Shown: positions 1 through 8,511 of the stretch, one piece after another | Numbering within the stretch: position 1 is the stretch's first letter | Layout: each line of letters opens with the position of its first letter | Notes under the pieces: generated by a model | Told to the model about the DNA's origin: nothing | Database searches by the model: none | The model's input: only the letters and a program-made list of their open reading frames with translations | NCBI GenBank assembly: GCA_938012815.1 | Contig: CALLVV010000098.1 | Location: forward strand, 1 to 26,860 | Direction: 5' to 3' | Source of the DNA: an uncultured Propionibacteriaceae bacterium | Lineage (GTDB): Bacteria; Actinomycetota; Actinomycetes; Propionibacteriales; Propionibacteriaceae | DNA length: 26,860 nt | Program-made: the position numbers and the translations under genes

Positions 1-190
<190 letters not shown>

Positions 191-194
<4 letters not shown>

Positions 195-1153
195 TCGTTC
201 ACCTCGCTGACTGGCATCCTGTGAATCCACGTCGCGGGCGCGCCCGAGCGTTCCAGGGCGGCACGGATGCGGTCCGCAGCCTGCGCGCTGTCCGCCAGGG
301 CTATCACGCACCCACCGAGCCCCCCACCGGTGAGCTTGGCACCCAGTGCCCCGGCCCGGCGGGCGGAGGCAGTGAGTTCATCCAGGACCGGCAGGCTCAG
401 GTCGAGTTCCGCCAACACCGTGTGTGCCCGGTCCATGGCCGTCCCGAGGGCGGGCGCATCACCGTCACCCAAGGCGGTCACAGCCGCCTGCGCGAGCGCG
501 CCGAGTTCGTCGATGAGCGGGCCGATGGTTCCGGTGTTCTCCTCATGGCGCAGTCGCAGGCCGCCGACGGCCTGACGGGTGCTGCCGTGGACGCCCGAAT
601 CTGCGATGACCAGGTGTGCCTGTTCGATGCGTTGGTCGAGGGGACGCATCCGGCCGCCCTGGAACCGTATGGGGTGGGGGGAACTGGTCGCTGCCGCGTC
701 CAGCCCGGACGGTTTTCCGTGCGCCACCTGTTCGGCGAGCTGCGTCAGCATGAACAGCTCGTCGGCGGATGCGTCGCGCTGGCAGGCGTCCAGGACGGCG
801 CGGATGATCGCGCCCGCCGCGGCCGCGGAGGAACCCAGGCCGCGTTCGTGAGGGAAATCGCTGCGGGTGGTGATCTCGAAGGACTGCGCGGGGCATCCCG
901 AGAACTCCCGGGCTGCCTCGAAGGCCCTCACGACGCAGGCGAAACGGGGGCCGGACTGGTCCATGGGGCCCCGGCGGCCGAGGCTGTCCAGCCACGAGGG
1001 GCCGGGGACGGGTGCCGCCGTGGCCCGCATCGGCAGGTCGTGCAGCGGCACGGCCACGGCGGGATGCCCGTACACGACGGAGTGTTCGCCCAGGAGGATG
1101 GCCTTCGCCCAGGTGTGTCCGCGGCCCACGCGGGTGGGGGAGTGCCTTTCCAA
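191..1153 (-). CDS. mvk: Mevalonate kinase
   Basis: Phosphorylates mevalonate to 5-phosphomevalonate in the cytosol. About 320 residues, normal for the family. All three GHMP-kinase motifs are visible: an N-terminal KAILLGEHSVVYG (residues 17-29), the ATP-binding PHERGLGSSAAA (101-112) and the C-terminal GAKLTGGGLGG (271-281). The GLDAAAT segment carries the likely catalytic Asp152. The open frame continues about 48 codons further upstream, but I place the start at the TTG at 1153 because an AAGGA Shine-Dalgarno sits seven bases before it and the conserved fold begins just after it. The stop overlaps mvaD. A promoter-like pair lies about 115 bases upstream. The gene pair implies isoprenoid synthesis by the mevalonate route, which only some actinobacteria use. 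Confidence 0.95.
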
Positions 1154-1269
1154 ATTTCTTTCCTTGCCTGTGGCCCATGTGCGCGGGAACGGCCCGGGAG
1201 TCCCGATGCCTCTCTCCACGCCCCTGATGGCCCTTGAAGTTCTCGGGATCGGAGGCGGGGCGGAAAAAC

Positions 1270-1297
1270 AGTATCGGCCACCTCCGCCCGGTGGCAA
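1270..1297 (-). promoter_or_regulatory. Putative promoter of the mevalonate operon
   Basis: On the minus strand TTGCCA (1297-1292) and GATACT (1275-1270) are separated by 16 bases, a good sigma-70-type pair upstream of the kinase. The spacer region contains a 6-base inverted repeat (GCCACC, 7-base gap, GGTGGC) that could be an operator or chance. The 213-base gap 1154-1366 shows nothing else convincing. Confidence 0.45.
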
Positions 1298-1366
1298 GCC
1301 CTTCCCGGCATGGAGCGAGGGCAGGCAACGAGCACGAGAAGTGGGTGATCGTTGTCCCGGAACCTT

Positions 1367-2443
1367 TCACGCGCGACGTCGGCCCCCCATACCCAGCAGC
1401 CACATCAGGTAAAGCCCGCCGAGGGCCGAGCTGATCAGTCCGACAGGGATCTGGAAGGGACTGAGCAGCCGCCCCGCGGTGAAGTCGGCCAGGACCAGCA
1501 GGGCCGCGCCCACCGTGAATGTCGGCAGGAGATTGATCCCCGCTGAGTGGGACAATCGACCCGCCAGCTGGGGAGCGGCCAGGGCCAGGAAACCGATCGG
1601 GCCCGCTGCGGCCACGCACACCGCGGCCAGGACCACGCCGTAGCCGATCATCGCGGAGCGGGTCCGGCGGACCCTGAGACCGAGCCCCGAGGCTGCGTCG
1701 TCACCCATCTCGAGGATCCTGCCGGGCCCGGCCAGCCACATCCCGACCGGGAGCAGCAGGACCGCGATGACCAGCAGGGGGGTGACGGTTGCCCAGGTGA
1801 TGCCGTTGAGGCTGCCGTGCTGCCAGGTCTTGGCCGCCTCGGCCGACTCGATGTCGGTCGCGGCCAGCAGGTAGTCGTTGAGGGATGCGAGCATCTGCCC
1901 CAGAGCGATACCGGTCAGCACGAGGGTGTCCCCACCGACCCCGCGCCGCATGGTCAGCAGCACGACCACCGCTGCCGTGGCTGCTCCTCCGATGATTGCA
2001 CCCGCTCCGGTGATCAGGGTGCTGGAGGAGGCGAACACCAGGATCGCCAACAGGCCACCCGTCGTCGCGCCTCGCGTGAAGCCGACGATGTCGGGGCTGC
2101 CCAGCGGGTTGCGGGAGACGCTCTGGAAGATCGCGCCAGACATCCCGAGCATGCCGCCGATGACGATCGCGCCCGTAACCCGCGGCAGCCGCTGTTCGAG
2201 AACGATGAAGGGAGCCAGATCCTCACCCCTGCCCTGGAACACCTCCAGGAGCATGTCGAGGGATACCGGGTAGGTCCCCGTCGTCAGCGACGCCACCGAA
2301 CCCACCAGGATGACCAGCAACGCGATACCGACCACCACCAGTGACCGCCGGTGCATCAGAAAACTGAAGCGTGACCGGGGCCCGAAGGAGATCCGGCGAT
2401 GGCCGGCGGGGGTTCCCAGGGTGTGAACCGTTTCCGGGATCAT
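1367..2443 (-). CDS. Iron-siderophore ABC transporter permease, FecCD/BtuC family (second subunit)
   Basis: Inner-membrane permease of a ferric-siderophore importer, 358 residues, normal for FecCD proteins. The roughly 35-residue N-terminal stretch precedes the first hydrophobic segment (RRSLVVVGIALLVILVGSV). The family motif for the coupling region is present: RLPRVTGAIVIGGMLGMSGAIFQ followed by RNPLGSPDIVG. Several further membrane helices follow (for example ATAAVVVLLTM and LLVIAVLLLPVGMWLAG), and the C-terminal IPVGLISSALGGLYLMWLL is typical of this family. The start codon overlaps the stop of the other permease by four bases (ATGA), so the two are co-translated and probably form a heterodimer served by the ATPase at 4657-5478. 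The exact siderophore cannot be told from sequence. Confidence 0.93.
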   Translation of the reverse strand: MIPETVHTLGTPAGHRRISFGPRSRFSFLMHRRSLVVVGIALLVILVGSVASLTTGTYPVSLDMLLEVFQGRGEDLAPFIVLEQRLPRVTGAIVIGGMLGMSGAIFQSVSRNPLGSPDIVGFTRGATTGGLLAILVFASSSTLITGAGAIIGGAATAAVVVLLTMRRGVGGDTLVLTGIALGQMLASLNDYLLAATDIESAEAAKTWQHGSLNGITWATVTPLLVIAVLLLPVGMWLAGPGRILEMGDDAASGLGLRVRRTRSAMIGYGVVLAAVCVAAAGPIGFLALAAPQLAGRLSHSAGINLLPTFTVGAALLVLADFTAGRLLSPFQIPVGLISSALGGLYLMWLLGMGGRRRA

Positions 2444-3495
2444 GCGCCTCTCCTGATGGTCCGGTTCGTCACGGCCAGTACCAGCAGCACGGGTGCGCCG
2501 ATGAAGGCGGTCACGATCCCGGCCTCCAGCTCGGTGGGGCGGACCAGGAGCCGCCCCATCACGTCAGCCGCCAGCAGGAGCCCCGCCCCCGCCGCGACCG
2601 ACCACGCCAGCAGACGTCGTTGGTCGGCTCCCACCAGCAGACGGGCCACGTGGGGAATGACCAGGCCGATGAAGGAGATCGGGCCGACGGCGGCCGTGGC
2701 TGCCCCGCACAGCAGGGTGAGAGCAAGGAACGCCCCGCCCCGCACCACCGCGAGGTTCACCCCGAGCGCCGTAGCCTGTTCGTCGCCGAGGGCCAGCGCG
2801 TTGAGGCTGTGCGCGGATGCCAGTGCCAGGACCAGGCCGACCGCCAGGAACGGGGCCACCCAGAGCAGGACCTCCAGTTTCCGGTTCTCGAGCGAACCCA
2901 CCACCCAGAATCGGTACGAGTCGAAGATCTTGCTGTTGTACATCGTGATGGTGCCGGTGATCGACGAGAGACTGGCACCCAGCGCGACACCGGCCAGCAC
3001 GAGGCGGGCGGGGCCGGCCTCGGCCGAACGCCGCGACATCACGTGCACGAGCACCGCGGCCGCCGCCGCACCGGCGAACGCGAACGGCAGATACTGGTTC
3101 ACCGATGTGAACCCAAGCCCCCCGATGGCCGCTACCACCGCGAAGGAGGCGCCCGCGTTTACCCCCAGGATGCCGGGCTCCGCCAAGGGATTGCGGGTGA
3201 GGGCCTGCATGACGACGCCGGCCACCGCGAGTGAGGCCCCCACCACGATCGCGAGAACGGTGCGGTGGATGCGAAGCTCCCACACCACCTTGCTGGCTAC
3301 CGAGTTGTCGTGCGCCAAGAGCCCTTGCCAGACCTCTTCCGGGCCAAGGGCCCGTGATCCCAGAGCGAGGCTCTCGGTGATCAGCACGAGGAGGACCAGG
3401 GTCGCCAGCAATGGAGGAGCCAGGCTCCGTGTGAAGGTGGAACGGGGGCGATGTTTCCGTGCCGGTGCATCGGTTGGATCAGTGGTGAATCGCAT
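2440..3495 (-). CDS. Iron-siderophore ABC transporter permease, FecCD/BtuC family (first subunit)
   Basis: First gene of the leftward arm of the ferric-siderophore importer, 351 residues. After a basic cytoplasmic N-terminus comes helix 1 (LLATLVLLVLITESLALG). The FecCD signature follows: ELRIHRTVLAIVVGASLAVAG, then MQALTRNPLAEPGILGVNAG. The C-terminal half shows further helices and the ILGVNAG/GPISFIGLVIPHVAR segments that contact the ATPase. It overlaps the next permease by ATGA. The ribosome binding site is poor: only an AAGG about 11 bases upstream. The start faces the binding-protein gene across an 88-base region holding an iron-regulator box, so iron-dependent repression of both arms is likely. 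Confidence 0.93.
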   Translation of the reverse strand: MRFTTDPTDAPARKHRPRSTFTRSLAPPLLATLVLLVLITESLALGSRALGPEEVWQGLLAHDNSVASKVVWELRIHRTVLAIVVGASLAVAGVVMQALTRNPLAEPGILGVNAGASFAVVAAIGGLGFTSVNQYLPFAFAGAAAAAVLVHVMSRRSAEAGPARLVLAGVALGASLSSITGTITMYNSKIFDSYRFWVVGSLENRKLEVLLWVAPFLAVGLVLALASAHSLNALALGDEQATALGVNLAVVRGGAFLALTLLCGAATAAVGPISFIGLVIPHVARLLVGADQRRLLAWSVAAGAGLLLAADVMGRLLVRPTELEAGIVTAFIGAPVLLVLAVTNRTIRRGA

Positions 3496-3564
3496 GGTGC
3501 GCAGAACCTTGTGGGGCCGAGGATCGCAACAAACTGCGAGACATGCTGGTTTTTGTCACGATAT

Positions 3565-3583
3565 TAAGGTTAGCCTTGCTTCC
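3565..3583 (+). promoter_or_regulatory. DtxR/IdeR-type iron box
   Basis: The 19 bases TAAGGTTAGCCTTGCTTCC match 15 of 19 positions of the known actinobacterial DtxR/IdeR consensus TWAGGTWAGSCTWACCTWA. The left half is perfect and the right half is degenerate. The box ends immediately before the ATG of the binding protein and just downstream of an AT-rich GATATT that could be the -10 element. The transcript would then be very short-leadered, and bound repressor would block initiation. It is the only such site in the divergent region, so it may control both arms. Confidence 0.75.
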
Positions 3584-4660
3584 ATGACTACTTTCCGAGT
3601 CGTGCGTCCCCAGCGCCACTCCGTTTCCCGCCGCACAATCCTGACGGGCGGGGCGGTCTCCGCCCTAGCGGTACTCGCGGCCTGTTCCTCCAAGTCCGCT
3701 TCGCAGGACGCCTCCTCTGGTGCATCCGCCTCCTCCAAGGGTATCCAGGAGAACACCGCCGTCCCCAGCGAGCTGGACAGCGGAATGGGGTCAGGGCAGG
3801 CCGATGGTGTCTTCCCGCGCACCGTCGTTCACCAGCAGGGTGAGACGACGATCAACGCCGCCCCCACCAAGGTGGTCGTCATCTCCACGGGGCAGGCCGA
3901 TGCCATGCTGACCCTCGGCATGTGCCCGATGGGCTCCACCACCGCGTCCGGGGCTGAGGGACCCGTCGCCCAGTACCTGAAGGACGCTTACCCCGACCAG
4001 GCCTCCGCCATCGAGGCCATCACTAAGGTCGGGTCCCGAAACGAACCGGACATCGAGGCCATCGGGGCACTCAAACCCGACCTGATCCTCACCAACAAAG
4101 CTGGCAAGGACGACGCCGACACCCTGTACAAGAACCTGACCGCCATCGCACCCACCGTGGTGACCCGCGGCACGGGTCAGTTCTGGAAGATCGACTTCCT
4201 GCTGTTGGCCGACGCCCTTGGCAAACGGGAGGCGGCCCGCTCCCTGCTGGACATGTTCAAGACGGAGGCTGCCGAGGCCGGTTCCGCACTGAGCTCCGCC
4301 GGAACAATCTCGCTGCTGCGCAAGAATGGAGAGAAACTCCGCGTCTTCGGCCCGGCATCGTTCGCCGGATCCGTCGTCGCCGACATGGGGCTGCAACGCC
4401 CCGACACCCAGCAGTTCACCGACGGCGTCTCCCAGGAGCTGTCCTCCGAGGCCCTCGACCAGGCCGACGGGGACTGGCTGTTCTACGGGGTGCAGGGCGG
4501 CAAGGACGAGGAACTCACCGGGCAGGCGCTCTGGGGTTCGTTGAAGGCCGTGACCGCAGGGCACGCCGTGAAGGTCGATGACGACCCGTTCTTCCTGAAC
4601 GCCGGGCCGACCGCGGCGCGTGTCGTCCGCGACCAGATCGTCAAGGCCATCCAGGGTTGA
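3584..4660 (+). CDS. Iron-siderophore ABC transporter substrate-binding lipoprotein
   Basis: Cell-surface lipoprotein that captures ferric siderophore for the permease pair. The protein has 358 residues. The N-terminus reads SRRTILTGGAVSAL then AVLAACSS: a twin-arginine-like motif followed by a lipobox with the lipidated Cys, so Tat export with lipid anchoring is likely. A Ser/Ala-rich tether follows. The mature part has the PeriplasmicBP_2-type features: TKVVVISTGQADAMLTLG, the EPDIEAIGALKPDLIL segment, and a C-terminal half ending in AARVVRDQIVKAIQG. The frame stays open far upstream, antisense to the permease, but the ATG at 3584 is chosen because the signal peptide begins there. No good Shine-Dalgarno is present. 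Its stop overlaps the ATPase start. Confidence 0.93.
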   Translation: MTTFRVVRPQRHSVSRRTILTGGAVSALAVLAACSSKSASQDASSGASASSKGIQENTAVPSELDSGMGSGQADGVFPRTVVHQQGETTINAAPTKVVVISTGQADAMLTLGMCPMGSTTASGAEGPVAQYLKDAYPDQASAIEAITKVGSRNEPDIEAIGALKPDLILTNKAGKDDADTLYKNLTAIAPTVVTRGTGQFWKIDFLLLADALGKREAARSLLDMFKTEAAEAGSALSSAGTISLLRKNGEKLRVFGPASFAGSVVADMGLQRPDTQQFTDGVSQELSSEALDQADGDWLFYGVQGGKDEELTGQALWGSLKAVTAGHAVKVDDDPFFLNAGPTAARVVRDQIVKAIQG

Positions 4661-5478
4661 GCGGGAACGGCACCCGGCCCTTCGTGCTGGAGGGCCGGGA
4701 CCTCCATCTGGGATACGCCGGTGGCGACGATGTCGTTGCGGGCCTTGACGTTGCCATCGAGACGGGGTCGTTCGCCGTGATTGTCGGGCCGAACGCCTGC
4801 GGCAAGTCCACCCTGCTGAGGTCGTTGAGCAAGGTGTTGCCGCCGCGTTCGGGAACCGTCCTGCTCGACGGCAGGGAGATCGCCGGGATGCGCCCCAAGG
4901 CCTTCGCGCGGGAAGTAGGCTTTCTGGCGCAGTCGTCGATGGCCCCCGAGGGCATCACCGTCCACGAACTGGTCAGTCGTGGCCGGTACCCGTACCAGAG
5001 CCTGCTGCACCAGTGGTCCGACGAGGACGACGAGCAGGTCAGCATCGCCATGGAACGCACCAACGTCAGCGCACTGGCCGGGCGGCGTGTCGCGGAGTTG
5101 TCCGGTGGGCAGCGGCAGCGGGTGTGGATCGCTATGGCGCTGGCGCAGCAGACGCGTGTGCTGCTCCTCGACGAGCCCACCACGTTCCTGGACCTGGCCC
5201 ACCAGGTGGAGGTCCTGGAGCTGTGCCGGGAGCTCAACCAGGTGCTCGGCACCACCGTGGTGGCCGTGCTGCACGACCTCAACCAGGCCTGCCGCTACGC
5301 GGACCGGATCATTGCCATGCGTGACGGGCAGATCCTGATGCAGGGAAAACCCTCCGAAGTGATGACCACAGAGACTGTGGGGCAGGTATTCGGACTTGAG
5401 GTCTCGGTGACCCCTGACCCCGTGACGGGTACGCCGCTGGTGCTCCCGGCCCCGCCGAGGAAATACGACACGGGATAA
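4657..5478 (+). CDS. Iron-siderophore ABC transporter ATP-binding protein (FecE/FepC type)
   Basis: Cytoplasmic ATPase powering the importer, 273 residues. Walker A is GPNACGKST (44-52), the Q-loop Gln is at about 92, the signature is LSGGQ (148-152), Walker B is VLLLDEPT (168-175) and the switch His is at about 206 in VLHDLNQA. The RYPYQSLLHQW segment before the signature is typical of siderophore-importer ATPases. The start is a TTG overlapping the TGA of the binding protein (TTGA), so translation is coupled. A strong hairpin terminator follows 33 bases after the stop. Confidence 0.94.
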   Translation: MSGNGTRPFVLEGRDLHLGYAGGDDVVAGLDVAIETGSFAVIVGPNACGKSTLLRSLSKVLPPRSGTVLLDGREIAGMRPKAFAREVGFLAQSSMAPEGITVHELVSRGRYPYQSLLHQWSDEDDEQVSIAMERTNVSALAGRRVAELSGGQRQRVWIAMALAQQTRVLLLDEPTTFLDLAHQVEVLELCRELNQVLGTTVVAVLHDLNQACRYADRIIAMRDGQILMQGKPSEVMTTETVGQVFGLEVSVTPDPVTGTPLVLPAPPRKYDTG

Positions 5479-5511
5479 CGGGCCTCCCCGGGCGATCACC
5501 AGACCTAACGC

Positions 5512-5543
5512 AGAGGATATGACCCCTTGGGGTTGTATCCTCT
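5512..5543 (+). terminator. Hairpin terminator after the siderophore ATPase gene
   Basis: Arms AGAGGATA/TATCCTCT plus ACCCC/GGGGT form a nearly continuous 15-pair stem with a 2-base loop. The two internal TG/TG positions pair as G-U only on plus-strand RNA, which supports action on the rightward transcript. It is followed by TTGTTGT, a modest U tract. Confidence 0.75.
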
Positions 5544-5840
5544 TGTTGTCCGTCGTATTCCGATGAAAGGCCTTGGGAATGGAGCAAGCTGAGCCGCTTG
5601 GGCGAGTGTAGAATGCCGATTCCGATTCAGATAGAAAATCTGGCGCATCGGTTCCGGAATGGGATGTGCGTGGGTGGTAGGAAATCCCCGAGCGAAACTC
5701 AGTGTGCTCTAAAGCTTGTTCGTCGGGACGTGCTGGTCGTTTGTTCTCAATGTCTATGAGGGCGATGTGACCCGGATAGCAGCAAAATATGAAACGATCT
5801 CTTGTAGTGGTTTTCTTCGAGCATTTGATGGAGTGGCGGC
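5544..5840. other. Intergenic region upstream of the beta-propeller cluster
   Basis: No gene with convincing coding features. It is visibly richer in A/T than the flanking core genes. I found no well-spaced -35/-10 pair I would defend. A 20-codon frame with no ribosome binding site (5789-5848) overlaps the start of the next gene and is probably meaningless. Confidence 0.4.
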
Positions 5841-8288
5841 ATGAGTGAATCCGAGGAGAACGGACGAGCGAGAGAAGCGGAGACGGCTCGCGTTTCAAAA
5901 TGGCATGTACTGATCACAGTGGTGGTGATACTGGCCGTTGCCGTGGCAGCCGGATTCGTGATTACAAGGCTGGCGCAGCAGGAGCGAGAGGAAACCGGGC
6001 CCGCGACGCTCCCGTTCAGGATCTCCACGGAATCCAACGCGATTCCAGATGTCTCCTCACCGTCTCCCACGCCCACGTCCAGCGCGGAGTCCCCCGAACA
6101 GTCGGAGGAAAGCTACTTCAACGGCGTCGAAAAACTCTGGGAAGTAGACATCGCGCAACAACTTCCGGACCTCGATGAACCGCGAGCGCAACTGGCGGAT
6201 GGTCCCTCAATCAATGAGCCGGTGGGGCCGATGGTGCTCGGGAATGTGTGGGTCATCCCGGTGAAGGACTCACACAAGAATCGCTTTCTCGTCGGTTTCG
6301 GCGCAGAAACGGGAGAGGTCCTCTGGCGACTTCCCATTCCCGGTGGCAGGTGCACCCCGCTTCCCGCGGATTCGATTCTGGGTTGCGTTGACGATAAGGG
6401 GGTCATTTTCACGGTGGACCAGGAGGGAAAACGCTCCGAGGTCGCCACGGTGGCCTCCGAGAGGGTCAGGGACGTCAGCATTGACGTCTGGCGAGAGGGG
6501 GCGGTCGTCACGATAACTGAGTCCAAGACGGTCCACTTGGTGGGCATGGACCAGAAGGGAAACAAAACCTGGCAGGACAATATCGTAGATACGGAGCGAT
6601 GGTACCGAGCTGATTCTACCTCCTTGTCAGCTCAAGGAGAGGCATTCGTGATCAACCTCGAGAATTTTTCCTCTTCCCGGAAAGGTGAGGTCCGCTCCGC
6701 CCGGAACGGCACTGTCCTGGCGACGAATCAGTCCAACATAGAACACGTCGGCCCCAAAATTCTCTATCCCAAGGAAGATAGTTACTCGCGCAAAACGCCC
6801 GGAGCGAATGACCTGATCCTCACCGAGGCCGGGAAAGGCCAGTTCGAAGTGGTTTCTGAGCAGTTGGCGTCGAATCTGAGATATCTGGAAACAGAAGATC
6901 GAGAAATGCTTTACAGAATTCCCCGGGAACCAGAGGCGCTCCCCGATATGTGTGATGACCTCACCACCGCCAGCTGCCGGAGGCTACCATACCGGTTCGA
7001 TGTCGATGACAAATTCCCGGGCTGGGGCGCTGATCTTCTCCCGGTGAAGATCAACGACACCCCGTATGTGACCAGGCTGTTCCTGCAGCAGGGTGCAGAA
7101 AAAGGCGGCGCCATGACTCAGCGTTACACGCTGATTCCGCTGGATCAGGACAAACCGGTGAGAACCAGTGAGATCACCCGTAATGCAATTGCGAGATTCG
7201 GGATCTCTCAGGGAAAGAACTCGATCATGGTGAGCTCCGATGAAAATAATGAGTTGCAGATCACGGACCTCGGGACCGGGGCGGAGATCGGACACCAGGT
7301 GGCCGAAGGCTGGTATCCCATTGAGAAGATGCCGGCGGATCGCCTGCTGCTGGCCAAGGCCGCGGCCAAATCGCGGGATGGGAGCAACGATGGCCAAACC
7401 GCGTTCTCGGCCTGGGGGCCCGCGAAGAAGGTCCAGCCTTGGAGTTTCTCCGGGGAGCAGCAGGAGCGTTTGGAAAAGATTGAATCCTGCGGCGAAGGGC
7501 AGGCCGACTTGGCCTGGGCGGAATTCGATGGCGGGTGGGCGCTGGTCTGTGGAACCACGTTGCTGTCCCCGAAGTCCATGGTGATCAACATAGATGGTCA
7601 AAGGCGTGAGATACCGGATCCAAAACTTGCTCGGGCGGAAGGGAGTCTTCGTTTCTACGGTGGCTTCTCTGATGGTGAGGAATATGTGCTGCATATCTCA
7701 TCGAGAATGTTGAGTCGAAAGAATGCCGCAGGAGAATTGCTGGAACAACGCCGCCTGAAAACCTCGTGGTACGCGGCGCGGAACAAGGTGATTTCCGTCG
7801 ATGAGACGTCTGAACCGGCCGGTGAACAGCTCCGTCGCCTCATCGAGATTCTTCAGTTTGAAAAAACTTCTTCGAATGCTGATAGCTATGTTGGCACTTC
7901 GCTGGAACGGTGCTCCGGGACGAGCATATCCGGCGATGAGGCGATGGTGGCGAAACTTCGAGAGCTGTCGCGGACCCGGGCCCAAATGATCACGAGGGTC
8001 GAGGAGGTCGTGGTGGACAGGATTGACGGAGGGGTGGAACTCGTGAACCGAATACGTCAGGGGCTTGCTTACTCCGCCACCGCTTTCGACGCCCGGGCCG
8101 ACATGACGCAGGCCATGCGTGAAGGAAAGTGTGAACAGTGGACGAACTGGCAGGCCACCGTGGTGTACATGATGATCAGTCTTGAGGTGATCTCCGCGAA
8201 AATTTGCATGAATCAATTCAAGGAATACTGGAACACCCACATGGTTCCGCGATATCGGGTGGTCAAACTTGAAGGAGAGATCTGGTGA
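5841..8288 (+). CDS. Membrane-anchored beta-propeller-like (PQQ-repeat-like) surface protein, copy 1
   Basis: Unknown function; 815 residues. A charged cytoplasmic stretch (1-20) is followed by one transmembrane helix (21-43), a Pro/Ser/Thr-rich linker (about 65-90) and a large presumably extracellular region. Blades of the type LVGFGAETGEVLWRLP, where a loop G..TG.V is followed by a Trp strand, resemble PQQ/quinoprotein-like propeller repeats. Paired cysteines (for example CTPL...LGC and MCDDLTTASC) could form disulphides. The last 150 or so residues are a helical domain ending FKEYWNTHM and then GEIW at the stop, also present in copy 2. The start is ATG with GGAG seven bases upstream. The copy is more A/T-rich than core genes, suggesting acquisition. 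A sensor or cell-envelope role is only a guess. Confidence 0.8.
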   Translation: MSESEENGRAREAETARVSKWHVLITVVVILAVAVAAGFVITRLAQQEREETGPATLPFRISTESNAIPDVSSPSPTPTSSAESPEQSEESYFNGVEKLWEVDIAQQLPDLDEPRAQLADGPSINEPVGPMVLGNVWVIPVKDSHKNRFLVGFGAETGEVLWRLPIPGGRCTPLPADSILGCVDDKGVIFTVDQEGKRSEVATVASERVRDVSIDVWREGAVVTITESKTVHLVGMDQKGNKTWQDNIVDTERWYRADSTSLSAQGEAFVINLENFSSSRKGEVRSARNGTVLATNQSNIEHVGPKILYPKEDSYSRKTPGANDLILTEAGKGQFEVVSEQLASNLRYLETEDREMLYRIPREPEALPDMCDDLTTASCRRLPYRFDVDDKFPGWGADLLPVKINDTPYVTRLFLQQGAEKGGAMTQRYTLIPLDQDKPVRTSEITRNAIARFGISQGKNSIMVSSDENNELQITDLGTGAEIGHQVAEGWYPIEKMPADRLLLAKAAAKSRDGSNDGQTAFSAWGPAKKVQPWSFSGEQQERLEKIESCGEGQADLAWAEFDGGWALVCGTTLLSPKSMVINIDGQRREIPDPKLARAEGSLRFYGGFSDGEEYVLHISSRMLSRKNAAGELLEQRRLKTSWYAARNKVISVDETSEPAGEQLRRLIEILQFEKTSSNADSYVGTSLERCSGTSISGDEAMVAKLRELSRTRAQMITRVEEVVVDRIDGGVELVNRIRQGLAYSATAFDARADMTQAMREGKCEQWTNWQATVVYMMISLEVISAKICMNQFKEYWNTHMVPRYRVVKLEGEIW

Positions 8289-8368
8289 ATCCGTGGACTG
8301 GACGATATCTGCGGCGGGCCTTGGAGACCGAGAACGAGCCGGCCCGGGCCGGGCGTGAGGTGATCTGA
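8285..8368 (+). CDS. Possible 27-residue peptide bridging copies 1 and 2
   Basis: The GTG at 8285 overlaps the stop of copy 1 (GTGA). It has a well-placed AAGGAG seven bases upstream. It encodes MNPWTGRYLRRALETENEPA and a few more residues, and its stop overlaps the next small ORF (TGATG). I recognise no family. It could be a true small protein or a device that carries ribosomes to copy 2. The small size makes chance a real alternative. Confidence 0.35.
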   Translation: MNPWTGRYLRRALETENEPARAGREVI

Positions 8369-8511
8369 TGGACTGGGCGATGCACCGGGAAACGGAAACC
8401 ATGAGTGGTGCTGCGAGAACGGAACATTCCGGTAGGCGCTACCGGGGAGCTGCTGATGGTGAGACCCGTTGGCTCGGAATGGCAGTTTCCAGTTTTGGAG
8501 TGAATCGATGA
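8368..8511 (+). CDS. Possible 47-residue peptide bridging copies 1 and 2
   Basis: The ATG at 8368 shares its A with the preceding stop and has GAGGTG just upstream. Its own stop overlaps the ATG of copy 2 (ATGA). The product is polar (MDWAMHRETETMSGAA at its start) with no recognised motif. Its value is the unbroken overlap chain from copy 1 to copy 2 rather than its sequence. Confidence 0.3.
   Translation: MDWAMHRETETMSGAARTEHSGRRYRGAADGETRWLGMAVSSFGVNR

Noticed and set aside
221..1237. Long open frame on the plus strand opposite mevalonate kinase
   Set aside because: It is antisense to a gene with all GHMP motifs; high GC makes such open frames common, and its product is low-complexity Gly/Arg/Ala without motifs.
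2399..3583. Upstream extension of the binding-protein frame by nearly 400 codons
   Set aside because: It lies antisense to a permease gene and precedes a complete Tat/lipoprotein signal peptide, so it is not coding.
5789..5848. 20-codon leader peptide ORF before copy 1 of the propeller genes
   Set aside because: No ribosome binding site, and the ATG at 5841 has its own good GGAG.
4483..5898. Large minus-strand open frame opposite the siderophore ATPase
   Set aside because: It is antisense to a gene with complete ABC-ATPase motifs, and its product lacks any motif.
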